A DNA stretch of 64,000 bases from Neelides folsomi. Its lineage: Eukaryota; Arthropoda; Collembola; Neelipleona; Neelidae. Both the position numbers and the translations under genes were made by a program. The stretch lies in contig JAQGBZ010000129.1 in the NCBI GenBank assembly GCA_034687125.1, positions 97,432 through 161,431 on the forward strand. The letters are read 5' to 3'. Within the stretch, counting starts at the first letter, position 1, and each line of letters opens with the position of its first letter. The notes below the pieces were generated by a model, which saw only the letters and a list, made by a program, of their open reading frames with translations, ran no database searches and was not told where the DNA came from. Shown one piece after another: positions 1 to 13,771 of this stretch.

Positions 1-1324
1 ACTGGACAGGAAGAATATCAACATGATGAGTATACAGGATATACCTTTTTCATTGAATTATTAATTGTAAGTATTGTACATTATGGTAATGTCATATGTA
101 AATTCTCCAAATTGGATAAACTTTTCAATTAAAAACTATAATAAAAAGAAAGCAACAAGCAACTGTTTAAGCACGCTTAGTACAAGATTTAATTTGTTAA
201 AAAATAAATAAAGATACCATCAGCGAAAAAGTTAACTGGTTTTTAAGTGTTTAAAAGTTGAACTTGACCCAATATTTAAAATAGATTATGAACAAAATGA
301 TCCATTCCTTTTGATGCGTTGACGAGTAGCACATGTGTATGAACCCTTATTGAAGATGATGTTTGGTATTGAACTCATCAAATCAACGTCAATGGAAGTA
401 TAAATAGGCTTTATAAACTAAACTTGACATTGGCCCTTTGACTCCTTTTCCTATATTAAATTATGTATTAACTCTTTTCATTACCGTTTTGATTAACTCG
501 CTTCAATGTCAACCTTTTGTGACTTAATTCTTCCGATCAAAGAAAATTGTGTAGATCAATGGTTCAATTTAATAATTTAACCTTTTGAACGTCGATCATT
601 TTTATATACAGAGGCTGAAAAGCGAAAAAAAACGCTTTCAAAATTTGCCGCTATGAAGATTATGCATATTAATTAACATTTTGCACAGCGTTTTTTTTCT
701 CTTTCACCCTGTACATTACTTATTGTTAGTTTGTACCAAAATAAGTATCAAGGAAGTATTTAGCAGCTTTATATCATGAATAGATTGAGAAATGAGAACT
801 ATTTAATAATGATAGACTGGTGTAATAAAAATGTCCGTATTCAACTATATTAATATTATTTAATCGTCCAAGATGAATGAGCAGAATGGCATTGAAAATA
901 ATTTTCCATGATATTTTCCTAAGCGAATGATCCTGCCATTATGAATCTGTCTAGAATGGCCATTTGTGTTCATCCGACTCCGTCCCTAATCGACTATTGT
1001 AAGAAAACTCGTAAATCCCAACTAGCAGTGTTGGAGTAAATGATAGAACTAAATGGTAATGGAGGATTTTTGAAATGGTAAGAAGGACCCCCTGTGAACG
1101 TTGGCTCCCGACTCACAGAGAGAATAAATTATTTCCACCATCAGCTAAATGATCACGAGGTGATTTATTAGAAAAACACTGGCGCTTTAATATATTTATA
1201 TAATTCATATCATCATTAAATAAGTATTTTGTCCGCACACGCAACTCTTACGATCTCACAAGCATTCACAATATATGTATACATTATTAAATTAAGTTAA
1301 TAGCAGCACTAGAGGGTTTCATTG
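1..1324. other. 3' flank of NPC1; otherwise no gene seen
   Basis: No convincing coding exon is visible on either strand. The right part is the probable NPC1 3' untranslated region: on the minus strand an AATAAA lies at 1164-1169, about 156 nt beyond the NPC1 stop codon. The rest is AT-rich with short homopolymer runs and no recognised repeat. Confidence 0.6.
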
Positions 1325-4300
1325 TTAGAGGAATGTCTTCTTCGCCTTTGGTCCTATGAATGACAAGAGAACAGGTAGGAAGATGAGGCCGTGAGCAGCC
1401 CCAAACAGGACGATCCCGAGGTACATTTTGAAATAGAACACTCGGAAGATCTGACTCTTCGCAAAGCCGAGGACGACGATTCCTCCGAACTTCGTGAGTG
1501 TGATTCCGCTCAAGACAGAACTTCCCATGTTCACAAGAGCGTCCCGCGCCCTGGCAATCTTCGACTTCTCTTTGGACACCGTGAAGGCGTGCACGATGTG
1601 GGTGTTGAATTCCACAGCGATACCAACAGCCTGGAAATTAATTAAACATTAATCAACAATAATTCAACATTTATCTAATAAATTCAATTCAATTAAAGTT
1701 TCATTTTAAAATAGGAATAGAAGACGTGGACTTACCATGACGAGATTTACAAGACTCACAGCGTTGAGGGAAATGTTCCAGAAGTACATCAGGCCTCCCA
1801 AATCAACAACAATCATGAGAATTGTTCCAAGAACAATAATACTTGAGTGAATGTCGAAACCCGTCAGGAGGAACGTCACAACAAAAATGGCAGCGAAACT
1901 AATCGCCATTGATCTCAATGTGTCTTCCCACATTGTCAGGTACTGTTCATAAAATACATAGAAGATACTATAAGGGTAAACTTCATGGTGCGAATCGGTT
2001 CCGTCTGAAAATAATAAAGCATCATTTTATTACAAGTTCATCGTTAATAATTAATTTCACTTCGCCCAGTTATTGGAAGTTATGAAGGTCAGAATTGAAT
2101 ACATATACAGAATGCATGCGTGTATTAAAAGTTCTTAACCAAACACCCAAATTAATTAAAATCAATATTAATTAAAGGAACTTACTATTTAGCTCGTCAG
2201 TAATTTCCTGTGAAAGTTTTCGGGCTTCTCTCATGGCCTCGGTGTAATCTTGACTCGATTTCAATATCGTATGATAGGTCATGAAATAACTCGAAGTCGC
2301 TTTACTAAATCCAGTTGTTTTGTTCGTCTCTGTCCTTACACCTTGTCCGTAAGCTGCATGACCTCCCTTTGGACATGTCTCCGTCGGATTATCCCTCAAG
2401 AACCATGTCAAATATTTCTCAAAGTCATTTGGAGTAAGTCGTTCGTCGTCAAGTTCAATACGGCACTTCTGGCAGAGGTTGCTAAAAGCATACATTTCAA
2501 ATTTATTAATAATAAATTCAGTTATTTTCCATTGCATAAGATCACGCAAGAATAAGTAAATATTAAATGATCATATTATGAGCAATATTTATTATTAAAA
2601 CTGCTTACGTGTTTTCTACATGGTTCGGACAGAAATCATGTGTAGTGACGTTATATCTACAACATTCCTCATTACCAGCCCAATCAATGAAATCATCAAT
2701 CCATGAGGAAGTGGGCTTGGCAATGTAAGTCCTATTAGAGATCCGACTTGCTGAGAAGATTCTTGACACCATGGAGTTTGCATTCTCCCCCGCTCGCACC
2801 CGGTCCTGACTCGAATAATCTTCATAGTCATATCCGGTGTTTTTAATGACGAAGTAAACCGGAGGGCCCACGGACAGATAGTTGAACATTGCTCTGCATA
2901 TCATAAATATTCATTTTAAAATTTGAATTACAAAGTGAAGAAAGTTATGGCCAACATCTCCAAACCATTGCCATAAACAAGGAAAACCAAATATGGACCT
3001 GAAGTAGGTGAGGACGTAGGAATCTTCTGGCATGGAGAGTTCTTGGTCAAGGCCGACATCAATCCTCGGCAGCACAGCAAAGGAAACACAGAACCATCCA
3101 AAGAAAACAATAAGAGTAATGATCCGCACAGGGTACTTGAGAAGGAACGGAGCATAAAGGCTCTTGAACATCTTGTAAAGAAGCCCTTCGCTCTGCTTCA
3201 CTGCCTTTTTCTTTCCCTTAATGCTAAAAAGAATATAAGCAAATTGTTAATTTCACTCATTTTCTCTTTCATAACTCTTATTTACATCTCATATAACACA
3301 AATCTCGTAAAGCTCATAACTCATCATTTATGTGATAATCTCTATGTCTTGCTCACCAGCAAAGAATGTCAAACCGCGATTCTTCTTGTCTTGCTGTATC
3401 AATAGAAAGAAGTGCCACGAAACATGTAATTTGAAGAACAAAGTCGAAAAGAAGGGCCATTCCAGCATAGAAACTGAATGCTCGAACTGCAGGCATATCA
3501 CTCAAACCGCCTATTTAATACAAAACCATCAATCATTGAGTCTTGTTTAATTTATTTAATTAACACATTGTGCACGTTGCACTCATTCTTGAATTGGTCC
3601 ACTTACCAAGGAAAAAACACGTGGCATCAGTGATGGAACTCAAAAGCATGGGTGGGGCAACTTCTCCAATCACACGCCCAATGTGCTCACTATGACTTTC
3701 TTTGGGAATCTTCGGCGTTCGTTGGTAAGTTTGCACCATGATAAAAATGTTATCAACACCGACGGCCAAAACAAGGAAAGGAATAACTTCAATAATAATA
3801 AGTGTAGCGGGAACACCAAGGAATCCAAAGAGACCCACTGATGCAGCTACAGACCCCAATACAATCATGACTCCTCCAAGTCCAAGAGTCACTTTGCTGT
3901 CAATCTATATAAAAGTAAACAACGATTAAAAAGATTCCATCACAAAGGATTAGCTTTATTAAGTTTATTAGTCATGGTCATAAATCTCAAGAGAGTAAGT
4001 AATGGAGATAACATACCAAAAGTCGAGAAAATGAGTTAGCATGACCAAGAGCGACGGAAATGTAGAGCAACATGATCACGTAGGAAATGACCACAGTCGA
4101 AATTTCTCCTTCTGATTCTCGAGCCAATTCATCCTCAATGGATCGTTCAGAACTGAAGGCGACCTTCATAAAGCTCGGCTTCTTCGTCGCTACCCAATCT
4201 TGCATAAAGGCAATATAGGCCTTTTCCCATTCCATGGCCATCTGAGTGTCTTCCTTATGGTAATGATTACTCACTACGAAAGTGATGATTGCAGTCGTTG

Positions 4301-7300
4301 CATCTTGGTAATTCGGATCTTGTCCGATCGATTCCCCTGGACGGAGGAATCCTCCCAAAACCACAGAAGGATCAATCGGTCCACCATATTCTCCAAGACA
4401 GGAAAGATGAAGGGCAGTGGAATCTTTAGGACTTGCTGGATTTCGACTGCAGAATTTAAAATGATCCAAGTAATTGTCGACAAGTCCTGATTCATCATCT
4501 CGTGTGTGGTTGAGATGCAATGTGTCTTTGTCTCCCTGCCAATAGCCGACAACGCTGAAGATGGTGCAGTTTGTATTGTCGGGGTCAAGGGGCTTGAAGC
4601 AAATATCAGCAAGAGTCTCGTTGTGAGCACCATTGATCTGTAAAGATTTCATAATTTATTCTTCATTCATTCCCTTTGCATTGCACAAACATTGCACCAA
4701 GACTTTCAAACACAATTTTGGTAATTGCACATCAGAATGAAATTCAAAAGTTACAACTCTTCCATTGTCATTCACTATGCCATGTGAATGTAATGAAGCC
4801 ATACAGATGAGTTTCAAATTATTAAAGTACGTGTAAAATCATAATGAAACTCTCATAACAATAAAGAAAAATGGGAGAGAGAACTCCCCTGTTGATCAAA
4901 CGTCTTAAAGGAGGGATAAAAAGTTGTTAGCTCACATTTTTTATTTGTTCTTGTAGGTCTATCACGGCTTCAAGGAACTCCATGTTGAAAATAGGACCAA
5001 AAATTTCAATCCCTGATCCATCTGGAGTTGTGTGGTTTACTTGCTTAAGACCTTCAGCCGTAATGATAATTTGCTCCGTTCGATAAAAGGGCTCGAAGTT
5101 TCGGTCAAAATGATCCTTTTCCACTCGAGATCGAGAATTGGGGGCCGCCCAGAGTTCCACAGGGTTGGTTGTAATGTCCAAATAAAAAATTCCAGTCGAC
5201 AAGGCGCAAACCATAATGATTCCAGGTACGAGACACGCGAACGGATGACGAGCACACTCTGTTCAATTATTCATTCATATTGAGCTCATTAAGAAAAAAA
5301 TAGTCAGCCTGACTCATCAAAGTATTTTAATCCATTGTTACAATGCAAATATCACATCAAGGGCTATCAAGTTCCCATAAATGCGTATAAATATGACCAT
5401 TTCCTTCTCATTCAATTATCCAATTATTATAGGAGGTTCCCTCATGTAAATAATGTAAATAATATGCATGCATTTTATTTTAATAAGGTTATATAAAAAG
5501 CTAATGAAGTTACTTTCTGCAATTCCACCAAAAAAGGCAGAAATGGCGTGTTCAAAGCCAGCCCCAATTCGCTGCAAACAAGTGACCTCTTCATCAGTTT
5601 CATCTGATTTGCCTGTAATCAAACAAATCATGACCCATTAATGATATACCCTTTGACCTTCCAGGTGTCAAGAACTCAAATTAAATTATATTAAAGAGCG
5701 AGTAATAATCAAATCAAGTGCGTAATGGCGTAAACCAAATTGACCGTCCAGTTGGTCAGATGAGTAAAATGTAATATACTGTGCAAACACAAAGAACAAC
5801 GTGTGTTTTGATTAAGTGAAATACACAAAGTTGTAATTTACAGTTTTCGAGTAGGTCTTCTTCTTCCCGAGCCGGCCGAGCAACTTTTCCTTTAAGCCGC
5901 GTCACAGAATCAATTACATCGTCAATCGTCAATTTGTCATTTATTTTACTCTTTTGCTTTACAAGTGGTTTTAACTTTTAAGTAATTTTTGTCATTATAT
6001 GAAAATATGAGCCTTTAGCTTACCGTCCACTTTGAGGAAGGCCATAAAGAGGATGAGAAGGGTGCCGAGGACGAAGGCGATCCCAGACACAACGAACATC
6101 CCTTCGACTCCAAAGATCTTCCATCCTTCATCGAGTGGAGGAAGAGGAGGAGCAGCAGGGCAACTCTCAGTACAATCGACACAACTGCACACCTTGCTCG
6201 AACCCTACCAAAATCATTTTATGATATTTACCATACAAATGGAAAAACCATCAAAATGTTTAAGATCCAAATGTTTTAGATCCAAAGATTCATAACAAAG
6301 ATCAAGTTTTTAAGGAATAATTGCTATGTGCATCCTTTTTATCGACACTTGATTACCCTCAAAACCCTGCTCCTAAAATTCACGTCCTCCTCATGTTCAA
6401 CTTGAGCTCATTTCATCTTTAACTTAAAGCATTTAAAGGAAGGGAGGAAAAAGAGAATTACGGCTAGTAAAAACTCCTTTGTTTACATTTGGGACCTGAT
6501 GAGAGATCTTAACAAGGGCCTTTTCTCCTACACCATCTTGAAGAATAAACAGAGGAGACCAGAATGTATAAAATGTGTATATGTGTATAAAATGCACACC
6601 CCACCCGCTAAACATTCTTCTCTAATTTACCCAGAATAAAGAATGAATGGTTCGCTAAAATAGAAAATTGCTAACAATAAAATTAAACACCAGATGGTCA
6701 TGTCGAGTTAAAATGATGATTATGGGGCGGTAAATAGCTTCAATGGCTCCTAGGCTCACGAGTTGAAGTTGAAGGTTGCAAATTCAAATGAATTATGCAA
6801 GTTAATTTTGGGAGCAAAAAAGAGTGTGAAGAAATGCACATTTTGAAAGGATGGTGATATTACGACTTTGGTCATTTTGAATAAATAAAAGATTGAAAAA
6901 AGATGAGACGATGAGGAGTGGGAATAATTAAATTAATTAAAGAGAAATGTGTTTGTTTTAATTCTTACCGGCAATGCTACAGAGCAGTGGAAGGTTGTGT
7001 GGTTAAATGGGATAATGCTAGTTTCACGTTCTCCCAAAGATTCACCAGCTTCGTTGAAGAAAACCGCATTGTGGGTGGCTATGTGATCGTTGATAAACCC
7101 GCTCCCATTCGAGTACCGATATCTGATGTCAAAGGGAGAGAATCCGTTCGACACGCTGCCCATGTAATCGAACCACTTCGTCGCTGTGCACCTGTAAGCT
7201 CCCCAAGGACCGCAGAGGAAATCCATTGCAGGTCCATTGGTGGAACTCATAATCACATTTTTACAAGAGTCGTACGTATCCTCAACATGAGTAAGATCGA

Positions 7301-10243
7301 TGAACACGTCCAGCTTGTAAACCATTAGCTCATCTGCCAAAAAACACTCTTTTAAATGACATGCCTCAAGGAAGGGAGTTAAATTGCAAATAAAAAAGTT
7401 TGACTCTGACAATGAGAAAATACACATCGTATATTGCTAAATTACATCGTATTCATTAAATGACATCGTTCAACTACTGTATATAAAAAATACTACTCAC
7501 AGGTAGTGTCATCAATTTAATTGGTGATTGACTCACAAGATTAATTTGGTAATTTCAAGGACTTTTATATTTTTTTAATTTATTTTTTTACCTGTAGAAT
7601 TTTCATTGTGGACGATCTGTGTTGCATTGAGGAACTGGTACTGTTTCGGTGAACATGTGAGAGCACAGAACGACTGCCTGAAGTTGTAGAAACAGGCGGG
7701 ACAGCGACCGATGATCGTTTGAGGAAGGGCGAGATTCGAGACGAGGTCGATGACTTGGCTCGGAGCACAGCATAATTCGTCCCCGTATTCTTTAATAAGT
7801 TCGGGACAGTAAAGTTCCAAGGTGTGCATCGAATCCTCGTCGAGTTTTCTCGGCGGAGACGTGTCGGCGCAAGGGAGTTCATGGGTCGGGTCATCGTCCC
7901 ACGACCCGCATTTGTCATACATCACACATTGCCCGATTTCTTTTTCCGACTGAGCATGGCTCTGAAAAGGAAAAAAATAATCTTATCGTCTTTCATTCTC
8001 CAGAATATTTATTCTTTCACTTTAGATTATTATTATGAACTTTACCACAAAGGAAGTTCATTTACCACGAAGGAAGATAAAACAAATAAAAGTACATTAT
8101 AACTACTGTATTTGTCGGTAATAATTTACATATATTCAATTATTCTTTACTTTCGACAAAAGTTAGAAATACATCCTTAATGCACCAATGATATTTATGT
8201 TGAGGAAGGGAAGTTAAAAGAAGTTTAATATTTTAATTCTATAACTTTAATATTAAAAATAGAATTATTGAATGAGGTGCATATTTATTTATATCAAACA
8301 ATTTCATTCATGCGAATTCTTTCCATTTTCATGGTTTAAATCAATAATTCTTCAAGAAATCGCAAACTGCATATTTAGAATTAACCTCCAAAATGTTTCA
8401 TTTAAATGCTAGGGTTGATCCATACAATCAAGGGTCAGCTCTGAGCTTAACATTGCTTAATAAATATGCACCATTTAAAGTTATATAATCAATTGATAAA
8501 TATCCATAATATAATATTCATATCTCGTGCATGCTTTGATGAAAGCTAACATTTTACGTTTTAAAGAGATAATATGCAAAACTAACTCAATAATAGATAT
8601 TAAATCGAAAGTGCCTATTTGATCTATTTCAGTACGTGATGAGTATAATTTCCGGTTTTTACATTTAAAATTTATTTGCCAATAAATATAAATGGCTAAA
8701 TGTTATTTAAAACTAGACCTGACGAAAGCCAATAATACAATTAGAATCAACTCAATAATACAATTAGAATCGACTCAAATAAAAGTCCACTTCATTAAAT
8801 AAGCTTGAATCACTACATGTCAATTAGCTTGTCGAAACCACAGAATCAAATGTGAGTTGAAATTGGCTACCGATGATAATAATACACCCAAAGTATTTAA
8901 ATTGACATTTAGGTACTTTGTATTTATTTTAGTCATGCAATGTATGGGAAGCTCTGACAAACTAACTAAACTTATGATATGATGAATTGATGATAAGTTC
9001 AAAGTATTTCATATACAGATATAGTAATATAATATGTATTTCATATTTGAGGTAACTGAGCAAGTATTGTTCAAAATCCGCACTCATTCGATATGAATGG
9101 AGCAGAATAATTCCCCTCTGATAAGGAGGAATTTTAGCACAAAGTTGACTGCATGCAGCTACTGGGCCACCGGCCACTTGAATCAATCTATCGATTACGA
9201 GACCCAAGCAGGTGTAATTGTAATCTCCTCGAGCAGGTGTTGGAGGATCAAGGGGCGTTCGTTGTCACTTGTCACCCGCCTTGGGTCCAAGGAGAGCCTT
9301 AAGGAATCCCATGTAAAGATCTGTCAAGGCTGCCCCTCCACCTCCGGGACTTTCTTATTGTCGAAATTGTTATCCAATAGGATCCTGACGTCACAAACCA
9401 GTTTGGCCAATTTGCCCAACACAGTCAATTCACCTCATTTTTTGAGCATTTCATTACAAGGGTTTTAACTCCCACCAAAAGGCTTTTAATCCGATCAACT
9501 ACTTTTCTCCTTCTTGGGTTTCTTCCCTGATGGAGAATAAGAAAATAAAAAAGTCGGGGAGAATAATGTCTGCAGCAATGACGTCAGCCATGGCTCCTAA
9601 ATCTGCGACTCGCAAATCCTACAACTTCGTTCAAGATCCATGAAATTCATGATAAACAGACCGACGATAAATACAATCAGAATTGTTCCTAAACTCTCCA
9701 CAATATTATTTGAACAATATTCGTCATATTTCAACCCATTCTAATAAATTATTCTGTAATCTTTCCATCCCCACCGCAAGAGATGACGATTTCGAGGAAA
9801 TGTGATCTATTAAAGGGATGACAAATCTCCCTCACCCCCTTCCACATTCAAAGGTGGAGCTTTATAATTAAAAATCCTATTAGGTAATGGAAGAACAATG
9901 ATGTGAAAGCTGAAGCTAAAGGAAAGGTAAAGGTGTCCTCAAATTCCGGCTACAACATCAGAAGGAATCGGCTCAAGGGGAAACAAGTGAGGGAGAGCGG
10001 AAAGTTTCTCTCTGGCCAAAATTAAAAATAGAGGGATGTTATTGAAGATTCGGCCAAGGCGAAGAGCTTAACCTAGCCCTAGGAAGAACCCGAAGACCGA
10101 ACCACCCATACGCCCAGGTGTTCTGCTCCATCCCAACTTCTCAACAACGGGACAACCCTTAAAGCTACATTTAATTTTTAAGGAGAAATTAAAGGGCTTA
10201 CCAGTTGGAAGAATACTATTAGTAAGAGGAACCTCCACGCCAT
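1325..10243 (-). CDS. NPC1: NPC1 intracellular cholesterol transporter, complete, 15 coding exons
   Basis: Multi-pass late endosomal/lysosomal protein that takes sterol from NPC2 and passes it into the limiting membrane. Coding exons, 5' to 3': 10243-10202, 7961-7592, 7333-6969, 6204-6024, 5889-5842, 5612-5514, 5258-4936, 4637-4017, 3904-3607, 3510-3357, 3223-2999, 2893-2609, 2481-2186, 2004-1736, 1630-1325. All joins keep frame and give 1293 residues (human 1278). Exon 1 encodes only the signal-peptide core ([14 protein letters not shown]). Exons 2-3 hold the Cys-rich sterol-binding domain ([19 protein letters not shown]). A Pro-rich linker ([13 protein letters not shown]) leads into the first inner helix. 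Exons 8-10 carry the sterol-sensing domain (about residues 645-815; [20 protein letters not shown]), and the proline of GVPATLI matches the position of human P691. The C-terminal RND-like part has [12 protein letters not shown] and [20 protein letters not shown]. The 48-nt exon 5 has a weak acceptor. The protein ends KKTFL and lacks the LLNF tail of human NPC1. Confidence 0.95.
9386..9393. promoter_or_regulatory. CRE-like palindrome TGACGTCA
   Basis: Perfect 8-bp CREB/ATF consensus in NPC1 intron 1. It is one of three in about 1 kb. Confidence 0.45.
9579..9586. promoter_or_regulatory. CRE-like palindrome TGACGTCA
   Basis: Second perfect CREB/ATF consensus in NPC1 intron 1. It overlaps the start of the minus-strand [10 protein letters not shown] frame. 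Confidence 0.45.
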
Positions 10244-10954
10244 TTGATCACAATATGAGGACAGGATGAAGAGGGCTAAGAAACTATTTTAAAAAATAAT
10301 AATGGAGCTTGTTGGAACCACACGGCTCCCTCGTTCACTCTTCGAGGAATCCTCACGAATGAAACGGAAATGAGGAAAGATGGTTATTTTATGTACCAGT
10401 GACGTCAGACAGAGTTGCCACGTTCAAGTTCATCCACTTTTTGAACAAATCCATACACACGTCGACTCGCACACACCAACACACCTCCAATCACACTCCT
10501 TTCATCGCCTTAGAACTCCTCATCCTCAAGTAACGAGATCATTCCAATGGGCACCGTAATCAATGGCTAATAACATCATGTGTATATGTTAAATACATTT
10601 ATTATCCATCTCCGTCGGAACTCGTTGAGACGTAATAGGACTGGCCAAATGATGGGAATTCTTCTAATAATTTAATTAATTCGGATGGAAAGATGAGCAA
10701 TGGATTTGTCCAGAAAGATCATGAATGGCCGGCGGGATGAATTCACGAACACGGAAATGAGGAGATGAAAGAGATGAGCCGATTGAATAACCTGCCCGAA
10801 ACATTATGTCATTGAGCGTCCTTGCCGCGGACGCTTCCGGCTGCCCATGGAACCAGAGGTCAACATGTCCGAGTTTGTGTGTCTCAGAATCAAAAACTCG
10901 TTTATTATTACCCAATATATAAAAAGTGTAGAAAAAAATAATAAGGGAGGGAAT
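10244..10954. other. NPC1 5' region and 3' flank of the LAPTM-like gene
   Basis: Spacer between two minus-strand genes. It should contain the NPC1 promoter and 5' leader on the left and the 3' UTR of the upstream gene on the right. For that gene an AATAAA lies at 10901-10906 on the minus strand, about 50 nt past its stop. The minus-strand open frame at 10676-10915 has no recognisable features. Confidence 0.5.
10400..10407. promoter_or_regulatory. CRE-like palindrome TGACGTCA in the NPC1 upstream region
   Basis: Third perfect CREB/ATF consensus, about 157 bp upstream of the NPC1 start codon at 10243. It is well placed to be a promoter-proximal site. Confidence 0.5.
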
Positions 10955-13771
10955 TCAAGGGTAGAGAAGGACAATGTTTGGAGATTGCTTCTCTTTCAAG
11001 ATCTGGTAGTAGGAGTAGATGCACAGGAGGCAGTAGATCTATTAATTAAACAAACACCAAAACACATGAGAAAAACACGCCCAAGTTATGAATAATTTTA
11101 TATTTACAACATTTTGAGTAATGTCATAAAGGCGGAATTGATTAAATTATTCTTATTTTCCTATTTACGTTGTAAGACATCCAGAGCCAGACGCAAAGAG
11201 TAACGAAGACGCTCTCGAGCTGGAAAGAGAAAAAAAAGGATGAGATCTGATTCCGGCTCGGACTGGCCAAGGACCAAAGAGCCAAACACCTACTCAATGC
11301 CATTTCCCTCATGTGTGTGTGTTGTGAGTTGGAGTCGAAGAGGAAGCCATTTACAACCAACACGATCCTCCCTTCTTCCTCTTCTTGCGGAAGGAAGGAA
11401 GTGAAGTCGATAACTCATCCTACGCTTCCACAACAAAGAAGCTGTTTAAAAGAAAGCTTGAGGGAGGATACGTCATGACTTCGTTGTTCTCTTAGGTCTT
11501 GAGACGTCCTCCTCGAAACCTCATTGAGCCTCATTGAGAAGTATTGTTATAATTGCCTCATCTTCACGAGCACCTCAAGACTCCTTGTCTTGGAATTAGG
11601 ACTGAATAAACTTTGAATTGTAATTTTGTTATTAATTATCTTCGACTACGCTTTTGGTCATACAATCACCAATAACTCACAATACCACTGTGCAATCATA
11701 AAATCATAACTTATAACTTCCAATATTGATTCAATTGATGTCTAATGTTTGTAGCTTGGTTTAACTCGTGATGTTCGCTTTGTTAGGTTGTTACATACAG
11801 ATACTTGTACAAGTACATATTAACATAAGTATTTACAAGTTAATTGATATATCCCTGGCAGGTGTTCATATCTTTTACAATTAAAGTACTATAATACGTC
11901 CTTCGCTCTGGTCTGATAATTACTCTAGATAATTTTGTGCTGTATCTGATATAATTACATGCTTACTTTTAATTCACCTGTTCAAGAGAAAATATTAATG
12001 ATGGCGAGAAAATAGACAAATTATGAACTTTGAAGTCAATACTCCATCTAATCATTAAATTCATTGTTCATCTGAAATTGCGATTTATTATATAAAGCAA
12101 ATATTTAAAGACTATATTAGTATAAGTATTTATTCATTATTATTTTCAATTACGTTTTAAAATTATGCATTTATAAAATATCTGACTTGAGCATGGCCTC
12201 AAAGCAAAGTTACCACAATAAAAATTACTATGCTTCAAAGTTACTACATTAAAAATTACTATACTAAAACTTTACTAAATATTCAAAAAAATTATTACTC
12301 CATACTATTAATAATCGGTTTTAAAGTTTTAGGGTTAACGCTGTCACGATATATTATGTTAAAAATTGTTTTCATTAACTTATATGCTTCATTAATTTCA
12401 TTAATTATTTAACTGCAAGGGGAAAATATATTAATATTGAATTTAGTTAATATTTAATATTGAATTGAATTGAATTGCATTTGTGGTTATTTTATCAATA
12501 AAGGTAATAACTCGAGTACAATATAATAGTTAATATGAAGATTTTCCTACAACAATCCTAATTTATAGTATACAATCCAGTTACAAATAAATAAACGAAA
12601 TTATTTTAAGATTAAGATAGTTTTTATAAGTATAATATAGGTATATGAGAAGAATACTTATGATAATAATTTATATTTTATAAAGGACCATTATATAATT
12701 TTTCGCACAATATCAAAATTTTTAATATTAAGGCATAGGTGCCTCAACGGCAAATATTCGTTTTGAATATATTGGTTAATCGGGTAAAGTAATAATATGA
12801 AATTTGGGGATATCTATAAGGTAAATGATACGTATTATGTTTAAAATAAAATAATCGTGGCATTTGAGCAGATGTTTGTTGTTTGAAAGAGTAATCAGGA
12901 GAGATAAATATGAAAATGTCTCTTAGGTGTGTTATCACTCGGTCCATTGAACTGATTAATTTATTGTTCCAAATAAAAGAACTACTTACATAAATATAAT
13001 ACTTGAAGAGAAGCGAGAATCCGTAAACGAGCTGATAGATGATGACCATGGACATGGCACAAAGCCAAGGGATGATTAATCCCCGATTCTCGATCCGAAC
13101 TCCTCTAAACATCATATAACTGAAGGCGATGAAGAGGAGGAAGAAGATAATTGACAAAGCGCCAACCCATTGAGTCGCTATTAAACAAAGTCATTCGTTT
13201 TATTGGCAATTAAAAGTAAATATACTAAAAATGTGTCAATATCAAGGATCAAGATGCATTCATTTGGTGAAAAAATGTAAACAATCTAATTTTAGTAGCC
13301 CAAATTTGACTCAAAAAATACCAAAAGAGATTTCCTTATTTTGAACTTGACTATTATTCCTTGTTTTAAAATTGTAATTGAATTTTTAATCATTTAATTC
13401 CAAGTTGTAATTTCACTTGAATTAATTATTTAATGGTTTTTACTTTTACTTTCATTATTTGTAATTTGCATTATTTATGCATTTTTATTAAGCTGTCAAC
13501 TTACAGTCCCTTAAGTCAGTTTCAAAATACGGCATGTAATGTTGGGACGATTCGCCTCCGTTGATGACATACGATGTATAAGCAATGATGACAATTGACA
13601 TCATCTGCAAGTGAATAATATTAAAATCAATTGATTAGAATGAAGGTGAGCAGAAGGTGACAGTTGGTGGGAAGTGCATCTTACCGCAGTGTAGAAGGCG
13701 ATGGTCGTGGTGGCCACCTTGACATCGTCATACCAGTAACACGGCGTCCAGAAATTTCTAAGGACGACCAT
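10955..13771 (-). CDS. Four-helix LAPTM/pasiflora-like membrane protein, complete, 5 exons
   Basis: Exons 13771-13685, 13604-13505, 13177-12990, 11219-11169 and 11038-10955 join in frame to 169 residues. The N-terminus (MVVLRNFWTPCYWYDD) is cytosolic in style. Helix 1 is KVATTTIAFYTAMMSIVII, followed by a loop with GGESSQHYMPYFETD. Helix 2 is WVGALSIIFFLLFIAFSYMM, helix 3 is GLIIPWLCAMSMVIIYQLVY, and helix 4 is SVFVTLCVWLWMSYNIYCLL, ending in a short tail with SYYQILKEK. The four-helix plan, the CYW motif before helix 1 and the final YxxxxxYxxLK pattern resemble arthropod LAPTM-like proteins, including the pasiflora/fire-exit group of Drosophila. That is family resemblance only. LAPTMs usually act in late endosomes and lysosomes, whereas pasiflora proteins act at septate junctions. 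The third intron is long (1.77 kb). A further exon there cannot be excluded, but the direct join is in phase. Confidence 0.7.

Larger units (their letters stand above)
9160..9607 (-). other. GC-richer open patch inside NPC1 intron 1, possible nested exons or enhancer
   Basis: This stretch lies in the 2.2-kb first intron of NPC1 and is less AT-rich than the rest of the intron. On the minus strand an ATG near 9592 opens a frame beginning [10 protein letters not shown]. Further along are two short frames containing [20 protein letters not shown] and [20 protein letters not shown]. They are in different frames and I could not join them with good splice sites. Two perfect TGACGTCA palindromes sit here as well. 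It could be a nested gene, an alternative NPC1 5' end, or non-coding regulatory DNA. I recognise no protein family. Confidence 0.2.

Noticed and set aside
9097-9468. Plus-strand open frame of 123 codons inside NPC1 intron 1
   Set aside because: No domain, signal or splice support, and composition consistent with a chance frame in a less AT-rich patch. The opposite strand looks slightly more protein-like.
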